DNA of 64,000 nt, taken from assembly GCA_900239685.1 (NCBI GenBank), contig OENT01000135.1, positions 62,001 through 126,000 of the forward strand, given 5' to 3'. Below are positions 13,153 through 24,570 of the stretch, one piece after another. Position numbers and translations under genes: made by a program. The notes below the pieces were generated by a model, which saw only the letters and a list, made by a program, of their open reading frames with translations, made no database searches and was not told the DNA's origin. Every line of letters starts with the position of its first letter. The stretch's first letter is position 1. Origin of the DNA: Rotaria macrura. Taxonomy: Eukaryota > Rotifera > Eurotatoria > Philodinida > Philodinidae.

Positions 13153-13601
13153 ACATACGAGAGATGACTTAGATTAAGTTATCATTTTATTTGTATTTTT
13201 ATTGTCAGCTTAAAAAATTTTTCCGTACAAAAAATAAAAAACTTAAAATTATTAGATTTAAATTTTTAAAAAAATAAAAAAAATAATTAATTTACAAAGC
13301 TATAACTTTAAAAAAAATTTTAATTTCAAAAATCAAGGAAAGTAAATATCCAGAAAAATCAAAAAAGTAAAAGCTAAAAATGTCTCAAAATTTACGAAAT
13401 TACAAGTTAAAAAAAATTATGAATTTCTAAAATCACGGAAAATAAATATCTAGAAAAATCAGAAAAAACATCTAAAAACATTTTAAAAAAATTTTAAAAA
13501 TAATGGAAAAAAATTTCTTTAAAAAAATGTTAAATAATTTAAGAAACAAAGTTTCAAAATTGAGCAACTAAAAAAATTAAAAAAAAAATTAAATATGTAT
13601 T
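13153..13601. repeat. A-rich low-complexity DNA with ~100-bp tandem units
   Basis: The plus strand is almost all A and T with strong A excess. Two diverged units about 100 bp apart share GTAAATATCCAGAAAAATC-like blocks (near 13341 and 13441). It runs directly into the assembly gap and may be part of a longer array that failed to assemble. Confidence 0.55.
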
Positions 13602-13718
13602 NNNNNNNNNNNNNNNNNNNNNNNNNNNNNNNNNNNNNNNNNNNNNNNNNNNNNNNNNNNNNNNNNNNNNNNNNNNNNNNNNNNNNNNNNNNNNNNNNNN
13701 NNNNNNNNNNNNNNNNNN
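13602..13718. other. Assembly gap (117 N)
   Basis: A run of N sits between A-rich tandem repeat on the left and the arm of a long palindrome on the right. The true size is unknown. Confidence 0.99.
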
Positions 13719-14140
13719 ACCCTTTTAGGGTTTATTAATCTCATAAACCCTTTCATATACCCTTTGAGTTCATAAACCCTACGAAGGGTATATTATACGT
13801 TGCATTTTCATAAACCCTTTAGGGTATATGAGCAGTAATATACCCTTAAAAGGTACATTAACTTCATAAACCCTTCGAATGAGGGTTTATTACTGTACCC
13901 TTCTGAAGAAAACGTAGAATAAAAAACCCTCATTCGAAGGGTTTATGAAGTTAATGTACGTTTTAAGGGTATATTACTGCTCATATACCCTAAAGGGTTT
14001 ATGAAAATGCAACGTATAATATACCCTTCGTAGGGTTTATGAACTCAAAGGGTATATGAAAGGGTTTATGAGATTAATAACCCTAAAAGGGTTTATGAAA
14101 GGGTTTATGAAATTCATCAACCCTTTTGAAGGGTTTATTA
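13719..14140. repeat. Long near-perfect palindrome of AGGGTTTAT-like units
   Basis: The segment 13719-about 13892 is the reverse complement of about 13922-14097 with only a few differences. The centre is near 13907. Both arms consist of degenerate short units such as AGGGTTTATGA and AGGGTATAT. The right arm continues beyond the matched region (to about 14140) while the left arm is cut by the N gap, so its partner probably lies in the gap. No coding potential. Confidence 0.9.
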
Positions 14141-14201
14141 TTCTGCGCGTATTTTTTACAGTGCTCAAACCGCCCAATCCAGACTGAATTGATAACAGTT
14201 C

Positions 14202-15189
14202 CCCGGTCGTACAGAATGGTCTATAGATGGCGGTTAACGAATACAAAACGGCGATTGTACGATACTTCGTAGAATTTCGTTTACAAGCATCAGTTTACGG
14301 AATAATAACGTATAGATTACGGAACGTTTACGGAGCTCCTACTGAAGACCACTGCACGATACGTAAAAAAGACTGGGCATGGTGTTTTTTGCAGACCTCT
14401 TCGCCAATAATATTTGGAAAGTATCCATATGTTTTCACATACGGCAAAGTCGAATGCATGCGACTCTCGGTAGCAAAGCGTCGCGTGCTCATCAGGGTGA
14501 TTCTTCAGACGACTACATAAACTGGACGTAATCATCCCGTATCTGGTTCGTAATCCTTCTATATTGTCTTTAGACATTCCGGGTGATAACTAGTTTAGTT
14601 GTACGAGACTTTGCAAAGACCGGAAAGGTTATGGTGCACTTGATTTTACCCTACATTGCTGTTAATTTTCAATGTACTTTCGTAGTTTTGGCTGGAGTTT
14701 GAAGTAGTGAAACTTTAAAATACATTTTGAGTATCCTACCCCGCCTCTAGAGTGCAGTAACTGATCTTTAAAAAAACACCAGGTAGACATCGCTATATCT
14801 GCGTCATGTTAACTATAAAAAACGCTGTAAGCCGCAGTTATCAGCCTTATTCCTTTGCTCTAAATACCGCATCTTGTGAAAGTGATATTTTTGCCACGAA
14901 ACGTTTTCGGGAGTACACGACAGTCGAAACATTCGATCTGAGTGATAGCAAATTTCGGATATTTTACGTTGTAAAAGTGGTCCGTTAACGGACACAGTGC
15001 AACTCATCGTAATCGATCAATATGCAGTTCGTTTACGATACTGATAAAATACGGTCCGCATTTCAGCGCCAGATAATACGGACTCAAAACGGACTGCATT
15101 GATAAAGAGTACTTCCTTAAATACTCCGTTTTAACCTCATTCACTGGCTGTTTTTGTATCGTAAACGAAACTGTTTTAAGCGACCTGGG
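14202..15189 (+). mobile_element. Non-autonomous TIR element, copy 1 (CCCNGG family, ~990 bp)
   Basis: It is a diverged direct copy of 19504-20501, colinear over its whole length (shared blocks include CGTACAGAA, TACGGAACG, CGTAATC and GACCTGGG). The ends are CCCGGTCG on the left and CGACCTGGG on the right, an imperfect terminal inverted repeat. It is noticeably GC-richer than its surroundings and rich in TTTACGG words. Frames of 86-99 codons inside it are not conserved between the copies, so no protein is called. Confidence 0.75.
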
Positions 15190-15959
15190 TTGTTGTCCAT
15201 AATCACGATAAACTTTATGAATCAAGAAACGAAAATCAACTTTTACCGCACTACTTCGTGGCCAAAAGTTAAGGAATTTCATGCCCATTTTTGACTTATG
15301 CACCCATTATCTCCGCAACGATACAATATTTATTAATAAAATTCTCAATATAAGGATATATTAGTGGATTCCATCGCGAAAAAAAATTGAGTTTGATTGG
15401 CCAAGTGCATCAAGAGTCACAGTCAAAACATTGGCGATAAATAGTGTCTGGTGTGACTGCTGTGAATCACGGTTGTCATAGGTACTAAAATAGGCCCCGG
15501 TCGTGACGGTGGCGGATAGTTCGTCAAAAGTACTCAAGGATATACTAAATAATTTATAAATATGATATGTATCTAAAATGCAGTAGATTTCCTATCAGCA
15601 AGTAATTTCATGTTTTAAACTAATTTTGACAATTTATTTCTTTTTCTGAATAAAAATATTATACCTGAAAGTTACAACTAGATTAATATGAAATATAAGT
15701 GCATAATCTTGTCGCTTTCACCAATATAATCTATACATGTAACGTTCCTCATAATATATCGAAGATCCCACTATGATAAAAATGTGTCATTCACGATGAG
15801 CCAGAAAAAATGACTGTGGCTCACTGCCACGACCACTGGATGTTCTTGACCTTTGGTGTCCTTAGTCGTCATTGAAAACCATACAGTTTTTTAAAGTTTC
15901 CCTTGAAACAAAGACACCCACAGCAACATCCATACTCATTCCCATGCCCACACCCTCAC
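15190..15959. other. Spacer with a C-rich minisatellite patch
   Basis: No gene is seen. Near 15908-15955 the plus strand carries imperfect CCCACA/CCCATG/CCCTCA units just before the NHL pseudogene. Confidence 0.45.
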
Positions 15960-16835
15960 GGTTGCTAGAGGCTATGGGCCATGCGATGCTATAGATATCA
16001 ACTCTATTGTCTCAGAGGTCTCTACATGGGCGATGAGGATCAAACGATATTCATTTCTGATTTCAACAACCATCGTATTAGTCAATGAAAAATAGGTGAC
16101 ATGAATGGAAAGGTGGTAGCTGGTAGTCTCGAGCAACGAAAAAGTTTGGATCAATTGGAGAGACCGATGGATATGCAAGTCAACAATATACGACTAGTCT
16201 GGTTATCAATGATTACGGAAATGGTCGAGTGGTACGATGCACTCTTCACGATGGAACCAAACGTGAAGAAATTCTACTTGACAACATTCAATTTCAGGAT
16301 TTGGACAATGATTCACAGAAATATTTTTACCTTTCGGATACTGAGAAACATGAAATCAGACGCATTCGAATGCAAGAGTGTCATGGAGTCATTGTAGCTG
16401 GTGGCAATGGCAAGGGTGATGGTCTTCAACAACTCAATAAGCCGGCCTATATCTTTATTGATGAACACTTTTTTGTCTATGTGTCAGATAACAAAAATCA
16501 TTGTGTGATGAAATGGAATATAGGAGCAAGATAAGGGCTTGTGATCGCCGCAGGTCATGGTGGTTGTGATACCCTAACCAATTGTGGTGGCCAAACGATT
16601 TGCTTGTCGATAAATGTGGTGCAGTGTATATTGCAGACTCGTCGAATCATCGCATGATATACTGCTAGTCAGGAGCAACACAAGGGATTGTCATTGTAGG
16701 TAGCAATTAAAACGAGGACAGATACGATCAGCTCAATACTACGAACGGTTTAGTTTTCGATAAGCATGCTCATCTCTATGCTGCTGATTCTTTTCATCGA
16801 GTTCCACGCTTCTCCATCCGAAAGATCAATGATCA
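15960..16835 (+). pseudogene. Broken NHL-repeat (six-bladed propeller) gene
   Basis: Six NHL-type blades are recognisable in order across changing frames: TIFISDFNNHRI, SLVINDYGNGRVVRC, KYFYLSDTEKHEIRRI, FVYVSDNKNHCVMKWN, AVYIADSSNHRMIY and HLYAADSFHRVPRFS. Between them lie in-frame stops (TGA near 16087, TAA near 16532, TAG near 16671) and at least two frameshifts (near 16190 and after 16540). NHL propellers bind proteins or RNA. Such genes are numerous in bdelloids. No intact start or flanking domain remains, so it is a decayed copy rather than a gene with introns. Confidence 0.8.
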
Positions 16836-19145
16836 TGATTAGATTTTCCTTCGTGCATTATATGCACTCGATTAGCTACTATATTGGCGGAAGAGTTAGA
16901 GAGTGAAGTCTATGTCAAGGGATGTGGGTGAGGTCAAGGGTGAGGGTGGGGAACAGAATCAAGGGAGAATCGGCGGATTTCCAGGGCTCCAAGCTCTATG
17001 GGTGGGTGTGGGTTGTTGAAGACTTTGATTTTTTATTAGTATATGTGTTGCTGAAGAGATAATTCACAATCAGTACTAAGCGCTCTTCTTCATTCTTGCC
17101 CACACCCTCGGCTGCAACTCCATCCAGAACCATATAAAAATCCAAACAAACACCAGCAGAAGAATGAATGCTTGGAACAGACGATAAAATTCATCCATCC
17201 CCGGTACATTTCACTTTATTTCGTGCAATTTCGACGTATAAAAACAGCATGTAATCAATTCAGATTGATGGTATTACCTTTTCTTTCAAATACGTCCATG
17301 ACAGCCATGAAAGAAACTATTGTGAGTTCAGATACGAAATTCACAAAGAGAAATTTATTAATGAATGCTAACATCATCGACTATTCTGAATACAGGTCGA
17401 TAAGGGAAATCCCTAAAACGGAAATAAAAAGGATGCAACAATTGTTTAAGGATATTTATTTTTAAAGACGGGTGATAAGCACCAGACGTGACCAAATTAT
17501 TAAGAAATCTACTGAGAAACGATAAAATGGAGATATCTAATGGGATGGGAGAGTGAAAAACAACACAATCTCACCTTCAGAGTTAGCCTACGATATCTAT
17601 AAAATAGAAATGAACCAAAAATCTACTTGTACCAATATTCAAGCTGTTCAAATAAATCGTACGCCAACATGTTCTAAAGGGACAATTGAAGTATCAAAGA
17701 CCAACACTTCTACATAACTTCATCTCTAGGCCAATAAAAAAATACGAAAAAAAGCAAAGTAGTCAACAAAGAAATTTCAATAGATCACTTAATCTCTAAA
17801 AGGAAAACATAAAAAAGAACAAAAACAACCCAGAAGAGAAATATACTTCAAAATATTAGCCACCTCAGCGTCATACACATACTGACATACAGAGAGTGAA
17901 AGACTGAAAGCATGACAATCGATAGTGATATCCATAGATTTCCCACATTGTTCCTCAAACTTTTCATTCTCAAAAAAATGATGGAATTAATGCACAGAAA
18001 AACGGTAAAATAACAAAAAAATCAATTGGGTAACATAGAAAAGAATAGAGGTCTTTCTAAAAAAATAAACTAAAACTTGCTCTCATCTTTCCACAAGTAT
18101 TGTTTCGAAGAAGTCAATGAAACAAAGTTGTATTATAGGGATAGAAATTATAACGTCCGAAACAATTTTCACATCTAAATGCTAATAAGTACTCAATTTA
18201 GAAGGGAAACAGTGAGAGCACTTGGAAACGACTTTTAAGGGGGAACCGGAATTAACATATAGAGATATTCGTTGTACTATATCCTTTTTTCGTGTTAGAG
18301 TGATCATTTCATGGAAAAATAGATTTTTGTGTAGCTAAATGGCTTTATTTCAAGACGATACAGTTTAATAATATTCTGATCAGTTAAGGGAAACGGGTAA
18401 GAGCTATTAAGATATTGTTGATAGCTGTTCTTATTTTATCCGTAATGTATGGAATTTAAAGCTTTCACGGATCATGTTAATTTTCTGGGTGCCGATATAG
18501 AGAAAATTACTTGCCGATATAAAAAAAATAGTATGTTTAATCATTATAAAATACAAGTGAACCATGCCAATGTAACTGTTGGAAATGAATTTCAAAAAAG
18601 CGTAATAAAGTTCAATGGAAACAACAATATACTAAATGAAAATGAAATTAACTGAAGTTCTACAGAATAGAAGGTAAACTTGCTTGTTCTCAATTGGTTT
18701 ACTTGTTTTTCTAATTTAGTTCAATTTTGATCGTTTCTTTATTGTCTTCTTCAATTTTTTTATATTCCTTTTCTATTCAACTATCCTTAATATACATGTA
18801 TATACTACAGTAGATACAGCATTGCCATATATCCAGCGTTTTGTAGATGCCAGCAATTCTCCGGGAGAAGCTGTATCCGCCCGCTGAGAGTGGTGTCGGT
18901 TTGGTGCGACTGATGTATATCTGTAAATCCTATCGTGCTTTCACAGTGATACATGACTACTTCCTCCATCGGACATATGGTGTTTTCAATGTGAGAAGTA
19001 CTGGCATCTCCACATTTTTGGATGATGGACTCAATTTGTTTATATAGGTAAACCGTTCCTGCTTGAAGATGTGCAGTATCTAGATCGATTGGTCCAAGTA
19101 TCCCCCTTTCAAGTGCAGTGCTCTTGGGCTTCAGTAGATCATATT
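16836..19145. other. Spacer, no supported gene
   Basis: A G-rich patch near 16915-17010 (GGGTGAGG, GGGTGTGGG words) mirrors the C-rich patch left of the NHL pseudogene. Frames of 97 codons (17172-17465) and 68 codons (18449-18655) show no family resemblance, and their A-rich composition argues against coding. Around 18847-19047 the composition is more balanced, but I recognise nothing. Confidence 0.4.
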
Positions 19146-19378
19146 GATATTTTCCTTGTGTCTGAAAGATATACCTTATAGAAAGTGAGCAACAAAAGTT
19201 AACGACGACATTTCTTACTTAGTAGTACTGAAATAACTTAATACTTTTTTAAAAAAGTGTTTCGTGCTTCATTAATTTCAGAACAAATTAGATGAAATGA
19301 AATGACTTCCTTAGATTTAAATGCAACTTGCGTAACAATATGAACACTGCAGTTTAAACAAGGAAGAAAAATGTAGAA
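19146..19378 (+). repeat. Direct repeat, copy A (~235 bp)
   Basis: It matches 21779-22016 in the same orientation, starting ATATTGATATTTTCCTTGTG and ending near GAAGAAAAATGTAG. The copies differ by scattered substitutions and short gaps. They lie about 2.6 kb apart and enclose TIR element copy 2. Confidence 0.8.
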
Positions 19379-19503
19379 AGCAATTATTTTACAATCCTGA
19401 AGGTAACGTCACATTCGCATATGATGCCTTTTATCAATTTTCAGCAAAGTATAAGACTTTCCATAAATTCATTTGTTTGTCAGATAGTCGTTTACTTTGC
19501 TGA

Positions 19504-20501
19504 CCCATGTCGTACAGAACGGTCCGTATACGGCGGTGAACGAATAACAAACGGCATGTTTACGGCATTCCGTAGAATTTCATTTACGAGCATCGGTTTA
19601 CGGAACAAAAACGTATAAGCTACGGAACGCTTACGGAGCAGTTACCGAAAAGCGCTGAACGTAACGTAAACCAGACCGCTTACGGTCTTTTATCTGACCT
19701 TTTCGCCAAAAATATCTCCAAAGTATTAATGTACTTTCTCGCATACGGGAATGAAGAACGCAAGCGACTCGGGATACCAAAGCACCAAAGAGCTAATTAA
19801 GGGGGCTCTTCAGACTACTAAGAAAGCGGGGTGTAATCATTCGGTTTACGGGACGTAATCGTTCTATGTTGTCCTTACACATTCTATGTGATATTTAGTT
19901 TAGTTGTGCAGGAATGTGTAAAGACAGAGAGGATATCATGCTGTAGTTTTTACGCTAAATTTTTGTTAACTTTCAATGTAACTTAGTCTCTCCATCGGGA
20001 ATTTACATTGATGGAACTTTATAACTACACACTAGAGTACCCCTGAAGGGTGTCTCAACTGATCTTTGCAAGAAAACCAAGGTAGGCTTCGCTACACCTG
20101 AGTCGTGTTAGTGATAAAAAACTGGGTGTGACAATGTTATCCGCCTTATTCCTTCGCTTTAAAATACTATGCCTTTTGAAAGTCGCATCTTTGTCGCAAA
20201 ACTTTTTCTGCGGATACAGGACAGCCGTAACGTTTGACCTCCGTAATTGCTAATTTCGAATAATTTGTCGTTGCAAAAACTGTCCGTTAATGGGGACTCT
20301 GTAACGCATCGTTTTTTATCAATATACGGTCTGTTTACGAGACGGATGCAAAACGGTGCGTATTTCTGCGCCAGATAATACGGTCTGTTACGGCCCGAAA
20401 GTGAACCGTATTGATCACGTTTGTTACCGTAAATACTGCGTTTTAACAACATTTTCCGTGCAAATTCGGACCGTAAACGATACCGTTTTGATCGACCTGG
20501 G
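19504..20501 (+). mobile_element. Non-autonomous TIR element, copy 2 (CCCAGG family, ~1.0 kb)
   Basis: The left end CCCATGTCGTACAGAACGGT and the right end (reverse strand) CCCAGGTCGATCAAAACGGT form an imperfect terminal inverted repeat of about 32 bp. It is colinear with 14202-15189 and almost the same length (998 against 988 bp). The interior carries many TTTACGG/CCGTAAA words. A 123-codon minus-strand frame (20159-20530) runs through the element and past its end, and it is not kept in copy 1. No target-site duplication is clear. Confidence 0.8.
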
Positions 20502-21778
20502 GAGAACTCGTGTAAGCCATCAGATGGCATCCATCGTTTTGATTTCAGAACATTTTAACTGAATAACTCTAATGACACTCTCTCACTTGTTTTATCTGGA
20601 ATGATGTATCTTTCTTAATTACAATTCAGTTCGAAACTAAATCTTATCTTTTGACTATTAGTATCATATTTGAGAGCAAAAGCTTTTAAAACTAATTTTA
20701 CTGCTAAAGTTTCTCGAAGCGACAAAAATATGTAGGACGAAATCTGATTCATGATTTCTGACGTTTTATGATTATATTTCTGGTCATTCTGCTTCATGGT
20801 GAAACAACTAACAGAAAAGCGCTTCACTCAAATGTTAGGAAGTATCTTATTCATTCCATAACTATGGATATTTTTCTTTGTTTCTTCGTAAAGGTTTTTT
20901 TTGAAAGATGATCTGAAAGGAGTGTTGAAGTGTTTAGGTTAGAAATTTCGCCCCTCCCCCTACAGACCGCTACAGACAATTTTATTAATTGACATCGAAT
21001 TTGTTAATTGATCAGTGCAAACTTTGATAGAGAAAATTCAAGAATCCGACCAGACAGTGAGAAAGGGAGCTGGAAGCAGTCACAGTGAGCTTCACGGTTT
21101 TATCAGGAATCGTCTGTAGCTACAGACAAATGAAAAGATTGGGTATTTCCTTCTTGAAGTTCTATAGCCTAAACAAAGGAACAATCCCGACGTATAAGGA
21201 TCAGCATATATCTAGACAAGCAACTTTTTAGGGTGTTAAGGAATAGTTGGTAAATTGTGCTTCACATCTTAATCCCACAGAGATTGCACTAAAAGCTTTC
21301 TTAACAGTTGCCACAATGACTGAGGCGGATGATTCTGAGTAGGAGTCAAAACTCAGCCCTCAAAATAATTCGTCAAGGCATTTATAGTGAAAGTAAATAC
21401 TTTAACTTTAAATTTTACAGCAGTGCTTCAAACTTTGACTTGCTATTTTGAAGCAGTTTGCTATAAGTTTAACTTTAACTTGAAAGAAAAGTTGAAGGGC
21501 TACCCGAAATTCTATCTACTTCAAACCATGTCTTACGAAATCGAAAAATGTCATAAAACGGTATCCTATTACCTTGATTTTGAAGCGATTTCACGGAAAT
21601 CTGTCATACTGTTTTACGAGCTGTTTCTTTTGTTATAAAACGAACATCACTTTTCAACGATGTTCATGTCGTGTAACGTGGCATGACAGATAACGGCACC
21701 GTTTGCTTACGGTTTATATCGTTGTTTCGGAGCTTAACGTCATGTGGCATACCGTTTTCTTGGAACTGAGTATAACAT
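20502..21778. other. Spacer between TIR copy 2 and direct-repeat copy B
   Basis: No gene is called. Around 21380-21640 the plus strand holds an 83-codon frame rich in Tyr, Phe and Cys without a recognisable family. Near 21660-21730 there are TTACGG-type words like those in the TIR family, possibly a remnant. Confidence 0.4.
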
Positions 21779-22016
21779 ATTGATATTTTCCTTGTGTCTG
21801 AAAGATATACCTTATAGAAAGTGAGCGAAACAAGTCAACGACGACATTTCTTATCAAGAAATACTGGAATAACTTCATACTTTTTCTAAAACCAATGTTT
21901 CCTCTTTGATTAATTTCTGAACAAGTAAGATGGAATGAAGTGGCTTGCTTAAATTTAAATGCAACTCGCATAACAGCACCAACACTTTAGTCTTGACAAT
22001 GAAAGAAAAAAGTAGG
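21779..22016 (+). repeat. Direct repeat, copy B (~235 bp)
   Basis: Partner of 19146-19378. The match ends just before an AT-rich stretch leading to the 9-bp minisatellite. No TG...CA ends or primer-binding site are seen, so a retrotransposon LTR is not supported. Confidence 0.8.
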
Positions 22017-22055
22017 TAGTTTTTTTGTTTTTGTAACAGAAAATGTAACAACGTA

Positions 22056-22162
22056 TTATGTCCTGCATGCCCATTATGTCCAATATGGGAATTATATCCA
22101 CTATGTCGATTATGTCTGTTATGTCCATTATATCCGTTATGCTCATTCTGCTCATTATGTCA
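22056..22162 (+). repeat. Imperfect 9-bp minisatellite (ATTATGTCC-like)
   Basis: About twelve units vary around ATTATGTCC (ATTATATCC, GTTATGCTC and similar). A minus-strand frame through it gives an Ile/Asp/Met repeat, which is a by-product of the 9-bp period. Confidence 0.85.
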
Positions 22163-23637
22163 AATGGATAAGTAAAGGGAAAATAATGCGAGTTTCCTGA
22201 AAAGTAGCAGAAAGCATCAAATCTTTCAGATCGGATCGGTCGGTAGCCAATATGTTTCCACGTATGTCATTTGGATCTAATAGAAAAATTTAGATAGATA
22301 ATAGGGCACATATTTGATGCCCAATTGTATATAAGAGGTTGTCCTCGACCACTTTTCGATTTCTTTGAATCCTGTAGTAGCATATTAACTGATTTCTATC
22401 CTAAGGATTAGAAAATCACTCCAAGACTCAGAATCTCATAGAAAATCGCTGACTTTATAAATTGACACCTAAAGTCCAATAGAGCTCGTGCCGATTCGCT
22501 TATGATTCGACAATAGAAACGAATTTCATGGGAGATCGAGACATAATAAGAAATCTAGTTCTATACTGAATTCCTTTTAATGCGGTTTTCTTTGTTACTG
22601 CTATTCTTCGTAGTAAAATGTTTCTCAGTTGATGCATTGAATAGTTTCTTAGAGAACTTTCTAGAACTTGATTGTTAAACTGATTCTGTCGGCATCAGAG
22701 AGATTTTTCTTGATGCTAGATGCTTTTACAAGTGAACAGAATTATAGAGAACAGTGGAGAATATAAATCAAGTAGGCCAGTCTTATTCTTGTATCGATGT
22801 AGACTTTTCAGATCACTAAAGTCAGTTCTGATCGGCCTGCATTGGTTTTATTCATGCTTTCTCGTGGTTTTAAAAGACTGATTGACTTTCGAAACTTTTC
22901 GATTCAACATGGGGATTGAATAGGCAGTCACTCATAATTATAGTTTATGTACGTTTCTTATGCACTGAAGATATAGTAACCAATAACACAAGACGATCTG
23001 TGACCAAATTTTCTTAACTCCTATATTGAAAAACACGCGTTTTATTCAAAAAGTTTTGCTAATTGAACGACGTCAAAGTCTTCTCTTGAATTTAAAGATC
23101 CATTGTCATGATTATCGTGTGTGTCCCAATACAGCAAAATGAAAGCAGTAGTGACCATACATATAGAGTCGTACATTTCAATGATACTGTTTTAAAGATT
23201 CATTCATTACTAAATTCAGATTGATGGGACAAATGTTTCGAAGTTCATTCACTTTGGTTTCATGAATACAAAGTGAGCATCAAGATAAAACCTTTTGCTA
23301 GATTCGATAAAAGATCGATGTACATAGACATGCACCAATGCCATCTTTCTTTAATTTCACCTCTGATATTTCTTTTCAACTTCTATTTTACTTCGCCTGA
23401 ATTAGTTGATCAACTTTTCTACATTCAGAATGATAATTCAAATATAATAATAGCTCTCGAACGCTTATCACCTGTTTCGGGCTGCGTTAGTGTCCACATG
23501 CGCCACTTTCTATCGTCTTTCTATCTTTCCGGACGGCGGTATCTGCGCCCCTTTCCATTCAACGATTCTCAGTGTATATGTTGAAGTTGTCTCTAAAATT
23601 TAAGAGTGAAGTAGTTGCTTTTACAATTGAACAGTCA
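22163..23637. other. Spacer, no supported gene
   Basis: AT-rich, with no repeat or exon pattern that I can support. A 103-codon plus-strand frame (23273-23584) has no recognisable motif. Confidence 0.45.
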
Positions 23638-23709
23638 AAGCTCCATTCTAGTTGAATCTTCAATTTTAAAGACAACTAGTTGACTTTAAACTCAACTAGG
23701 ATGGAGTTA
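23638..23709. repeat. Small hairpin next to the 279-bp MITE
   Basis: AAGCTCCATTCTAGTTGA pairs with TCAACTAGGATGGAGTT across a ~35-nt loop, with about two mismatches. Its loop word TTCAATTTTAAAGACA recurs just right of the neighbouring MITE. Confidence 0.6.
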
Positions 23710-23715
23710 GCTGAC

Positions 23716-23994
23716 CCCAGGTAAACGTTACACCTCGTTTGCGGACCGTATATCGAGCACCGAATTGCGGACAGTACCATCATTGAAATGGACCGTTTTA
23801 CGGCCCAACACTGTGACTTTACAGCCCAGTATACGGCGCCGTTAGGGGGCACAGTAATACGGAACATATTGTCACGACACACGGCCGTAAAACGGCCCAT
23901 TTCAATGATGGTACGGTCCGCAATTCGGTGCCCGATATTCTGCCCGTATACGAGGCGTATATGGACCGTATCGTTCTACCTGGGACTTTTCAAT
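23716..23994. mobile_element. 279-bp palindromic MITE of the CCCAGG family
   Basis: The left end CCCAGGTAAACGTTAC and the right end (reverse strand) CCCAGGTAGAACGATAC start two arms that pair over about 100 bp. Shared inner blocks include GCACCGAATTGCGGAC, CCATCATTGAAATGG and CCGTTTTACGGCC. The ends and the TTTACGG words tie it to the ~1-kb elements at 14202 and 19504. It carries no gene. Confidence 0.85.
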
Positions 23995-24570
23995 TTTAAA
24001 GACAGGTTAGCTTTAAAATAAATAATCATAAAGTTGTTATTGATATAAAAAATAAAATTGTATTCATTGGATGAGATTGAGACCAAGGTATGAATCTTCA
24101 AGATAAATAGAACGGTACGGATGTAGGTGTGGGACTTCTCTTCATCGACCACATCAAAGCCCTATAATTCATTTCTTTACAACTGCTTTAAGAAAGGTTT
24201 TTCGTGATGCACATTAATCACATAAACTATTTAACAACTTCACTAATTCAAGTAGTATCTAAGCATAACAGCGTTTAACCTAAATTGAGAAAACAGGTTT
24301 CAAAGCACTAAACAACCTGACGATAAGCTTACTTCATCCCAGCTTTTATCTCTCCCCAGATACCCAACAGATAAATGGCACTCATTGAGAGTTTCAAATA
24401 GATATTCATATTTTACAATTGATAATGTTCCTTTTGGTGAATGCAGCATGGGTCGATCATTAATTTCAACAAAAGTGGTTATACTGTCTCACAGAAAAAT
24501 TATAATGAACAGGATATGCATTCCGAATGATAACTGCAATCCTACTGTCAAGTTCAATGCCCATATAAGT
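23995..24570. other. Spacer, no supported gene
   Basis: AT-rich. Short frames only, and no repeat recognised. Confidence 0.45.

Noticed and set aside
13719-14140. Interstitial telomere
   Set aside because: Units are degenerate and arranged as an inverted palindrome, not a regular head-to-tail telomeric array.
14227-14577. Overlapping 86-97 codon frames in TIR copy 1
   Set aside because: They are not kept in the colinear copy at 19.5 kb, so they are chance frames in GC-richer repeat DNA.
19146-22016. LTR retrotransposon bounded by the direct repeats
   Set aside because: No TG...CA ends, primer-binding site, polypurine tract or reverse-transcriptase coding is visible.
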